Positions 60,701 to 64,000 of a DNA stretch of 64,000 bases are shown one piece after another. Both the position numbers and the translations under genes were made by a program. The notes below the pieces were generated by a model. That model searched no databases, was not told where the DNA came from, and saw only the letters and a list, made by a program, of their open reading frames with translations. The DNA is taken from positions 13,159,744 to 13,223,743 of the forward strand of contig CM040443.1 in NCBI GenBank assembly GCA_022749755.1, read 5' to 3'. The DNA is from Azadirachta indica (Eukaryota; Streptophyta; Magnoliopsida; Sapindales; Meliaceae). Every line of letters begins with the position of its first letter. Within the stretch, counting starts at the first letter, position 1.

Positions 60701-63590
60701 CTCTCTTCCTTCCTTCCCTTCCTCAAAACGCGACCGTAATCTCTCTCTCTAAAACTCGTGCAAACACGTGAATCAATTGCTGTACTTTCACTTTCTAAAA
60801 CCCTATGAACAGTTTAACTGTGCTACAATGTGGATCGGCCATTCACAACGGGTAGGGATTTTCATTCTCTCTCTCTCTCGAATGTCTCTTCTTTCAGTTC
60901 TAAGTTTGAATTTTTTTCTTTGCTTTGGCGTTGAGAATTTACTTCTTTCCATGGTCTTTTCCGAGTTTTAAAAAATAATATTGTCGTTTGTGAGTGAATT
61001 TTGGCAGTTCTTTGGTCCTTATGGTTGTAGCAAATTAGCAGTGTAGTCAATTCACTTGGATTGGGGTGAATTTTGAGGAATTAGTTTGGTTTTGCTAAGA
61101 GATGGAAATGTGCTTGTTAGGTTTATGTGAGGAAGGAGTTCTTGTAAGCTAATTTTTTTCTCTATGCGAGGAAGTGACAATACTTTGAATATGGACCCTT
61201 ATGATGCCTTGATTTGTAGTTCCATATTTGAAAGTTTCGTTGTCTTTGTGGTGTGAGAATGTCTCGGGGAAAAATATTGACCTTGTTGCCTATTTACTTT
61301 GTTATTTTGATAGTTGTTCTTAAATTTATCTGTGGGGCGGGAATGTCAAAATTTTTTAACTTGACCGGCACTTTTTTGTGGCCCCCAAATGATATATGAG
61401 AGTTCATTCTCGTTTTTGAATTTATATGAGTTACAAATTATATATTCTTGACTACCATTAGAACTGTAGGTTCAAGTGATTATACAATTGGCCTGACCTT
61501 GAAATGGAAGTAAAAGAGATCTCTCATTTTGACGATCCCTTTTATGATTGCTTCTCAGAATCTTGCATTAGCCTGCTAACCATTGGATTTAGTAATATTT
61601 AATTTGAATGCAAACCGGATTTTTCTGGTTCAGGCTGAAATTAATTGATTTACTCTGTTTATTGTACTTAAGGTTGTCCCTAGTTGCTAATACCTAGGAG
61701 CAACTGTGTTGCATGAAAACTCACAAAGCTTTCATGTGGCTTGTTATGTTCATCAGCATTGGAACAGGCTATGGTATATTGTGGAAAATATGTTGCAGGG
61801 ATTTAGTTTAATGATGATGAATTATCTAGACATTGGCTGTGATCTTTTGTGTAAGCTGTGTTTCTTATGGTTGTGAAGGTAGATTGTTGATGATAAAGAA
61901 AACAAGGGATGGTTGTGGAATAAAATGTAAAAGGATAATTATCAAACATTTGGTGTATCAAATTCTCATTAAATAAATTTTTTAAGTTTGAACTAACATA
62001 GCTAATACCATGGATTTTGGTTGCATTTAAATTGGAAGTCATAAAATTTGACATGGGATTGGACTAGTAAGATGGTAAAACCGAGATAAGGCTATATGCA
62101 TGAAAGACCAAATAAGACAACTAAATCCTTGTACTAAGCTAAAAATTTTGTGAACTAATGAACCTTGGTGTTGATGGTAAAAATTGGGTCTACTTCAAAT
62201 GGTTTTTCATGGACTCAAAATACGTTTCAACAAAACTTGGGGTTACAAACTAGACAAAATGGTTGATTACAGGGTGCCTGCGGTTAAAGGTGGCAAGCAA
62301 TGTTAAGGTGAGATACTTGCCAAAAAAAGGAAAGATCAGCGGGTGCTCATGCTGAAGCCTGACAAAAATCCTGATGCTTAAGTTGGTATTGAGGTTTTAC
62401 ATAGATAAACTCTAAAGAATGGTGAAGTTTAGGGACAGAGTGAGTTGGGTGAAATTATAAACTCATAAGTGTTTTGAAGGGCCTTTTATAGTTGTTGGAG
62501 GTAGTTATGGGGAGCTTAATATTACTACATTGGTGGAACAATAGAGAGTAAGTTCCCAATATATTTCATATTGTCCTTGGTAGGAAAGATATTGTAAAAT
62601 AAGGCCATGATTTTGAAGTCTTCTGGGCACCTTAATGGCTCCTAGAAGTCAATCTTCACGTCAATCCTTTAAGGTCCAAGCATTTATAGTGGGAGGCTGT
62701 CACTATGGTTAGGACCAAATAATTTTATCCTGTGACTGAGATTTTTCACTCTCTAGTTGACGCATTTTATCCCTAAGTGTGGGGCTGTCCTTAAGGGCAT
62801 GGACTTATTGGTTCAAGAGGTTAGCAGCTGAATTATCTCCTTAACCCAAGCGGTACACAAAACATGCTAATGTGTCACTTATCGTTAATTTTGGTTGTAG
62901 CCCTTAGTATTACTGAAGTCAATTAACTAATTTCCAATTAAGTAGAAAAATGAAGATTATTTTTTGATAATGATAAACAAAAAGAAGAAAAATATATATA
63001 AAACAAATATAGTTCTGATTGCATAAAATTATTCTGAACCCCACACAACAATTGACTCGTAGTTCTCGTTTTTTTTTTTCCCATTAGGAAGCTTTCTTTT
63101 GATACTCTTGTTAGACATTGAAGGTGGTTTTTTTTTTTTCAGTTCAGTTTTCAATGTGACTAGTGCATCTCTTAGATTCTTACTTGTGCTGCTTGAATAT
63201 ATGCAATTTTTGTTGACATTTTGCATTTCTGTTCTTCCTATGATATTTTCATACTAATCTCCATTTGCTCTCACTAATTGGCTGTTTTGAAGGATTTAGA
63301 GAAGAGCCTTTGAGTTTGATATTTGAACATGCACACATCATCTTTGTAACTTCACCAATTCTACTTGGTGATGTTACTCTTCTTTAAATGGATTTGCAGC
63401 TTAGTTTTAAGACATTGTGTGGACCAGGTTAGCTAAGGTATGCTACTGTCTGCTGGTAGAACTAGTGATTCTCTGTTTGTGTTGCTATTTTAGATATTGG
63501 TAACTTTTTTTTCAGTTGCAGGTTGGCTCATTTTTTAGGAGTTATCTTCGTAATTTGGTCGAAGAAACAGAAAATCACTATTTCACTTTG
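60701..63590 (+). other. 5' UTR and leader introns of the SNF2-type gene
   Basis: A pyrimidine-rich leader (CTCTCTTCCTTCC.., about 60700-60849) is followed by a possible donor GGGTAGGG at about 60850. The next clear acceptor is TTGCAG at 63521, after which 69 bases of leader precede the ATG. The long intron or introns hold no clear gene; a patch at 62270-62720 is less AT-rich but not recognisably coding. Confidence 0.5.
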
Positions 63591-64000
63591 ATGGCCGCAA
63601 TCGATCCTATAGATATCAGTTCATCTGACAGTGATTTGGAGATAGGAGAATCAGATGCATCAGAGATAAGGCACTCTAGCAATGTTAGGATTCTTCCATC
63701 ATGGGCAAGTAAGCCTGGCGTAAATTCAAGGAGTACAGGTTAGACTGGTTTTGCAAATTGAGAACTTCCCCAGGTTTTAGTCAAATGATAAATGTGGCAT
63801 TGCTAATGACATTCCATTAAATGAATTGCAGTTTATGGGGGACAGCCTCAAAAGGTTCCTACTTTTGAAAGGTCATATGCATCAAATGGGAGCTCATCAA
63901 ATGTAAATAATTATTCAGAGACAAAACTTCAGATGCTTCCTGGTTCCAGTGTTGACAATCGAGAGTCAAATGGCCGAGCAGATGATTCTGATTATTTTTC
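63591..64000 (+). CDS. SNF2-family helicase-like transcription factor (CHR28 type), 5' end only
   Basis: The coding start is ATG at 63591: MAAIDPIDISSSDSDLEIGE, followed by SSNVRILPSWASK. The first coding exon ends at 63738 before GT; the next starts at 63832 after TTGCAG (phase 1, giving VYGGQPQKVPTFERSYASN) and is still open at the window edge. The acidic, serine-rich start and the RILPSWA motif resemble the N-terminus of plant Rad5/16-like SNF2 proteins of the CHR27/CHR28 (FRG) group, which act in the nucleus and are linked to RNA-directed DNA methylation. The helicase and RING domains would lie beyond the window, so the call rests on the N-terminus only. Confidence 0.68.

Noticed and set aside
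62270..62720. A gene fragment in the leader intron of the SNF2-type gene
   Set aside because: The patch is less AT-rich but gives no coherent frame on either strand.

Overview
The window is nuclear DNA from a eudicot plant: AT-rich intergenic sequence, intron-containing genes with GT..AG junctions, and nested plant LTR retrotransposons and Mutator elements. Species cannot be named from the sequence.

Ordinary genes are few. A complete seven-exon homocysteine S-methyltransferase gene lies at 1875-4114 (+). A small conserved one-exon gene lies at 28197-28397 (+). The 5' end of a SNF2 helicase-like gene (CHR28 type) enters at about 60.7 kb and continues past the right edge, its coding start being at 63591. 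A broken FLX-like fragment lies at about 20.4-20.9 kb (-).

The most striking region is about 4.57-20.03 kb, which reads as a degenerate Agrobacterium-derived cellular T-DNA (cT-DNA) in the plant genome. It holds a broken mikimopine/cucumopine synthase-like gene (4934-5886, -), two truncated copies of an iaaM/orf8-type gene (RolB-like N-terminus fused to tryptophan monooxygenase) meeting tail to tail at about 14.13 kb, a broken RolB/RolC-family (plast) gene (16962-17643, +), an unidentified broken gene of about 420 codons (18683-19944, -) and two copies of an unidentified coding tail. The centre is an imperfect inverted repeat (6105-14135 against 14141-16590). A Ty3/gypsy chromovirus (7645-13567) has inserted into the left iaaM copy. 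No T-DNA gene is intact.

The rest is mostly transposable elements: a solo LTR (21955-22735), a small hAT-type MITE (23084-23296), a short gag-only gypsy element on the minus strand (29792-31719), and a large decayed Tekay-like gypsy element (35562-57465). The 5' LTR of that last element is split by a 12.8-kb Mutator-like element (35943-48784) with 9-bp target duplications. The Mutator element carries a MuDR-type transposase, a DUF1985/Ulp1-protease gene on the opposite strand, and large arrays of a short TGCTCGAAAC-type motif.

Order of events read from nesting: T-DNA integration, then chromovirus insertion into it; separately, Tekay-like insertion, then Mutator insertion into its LTR.
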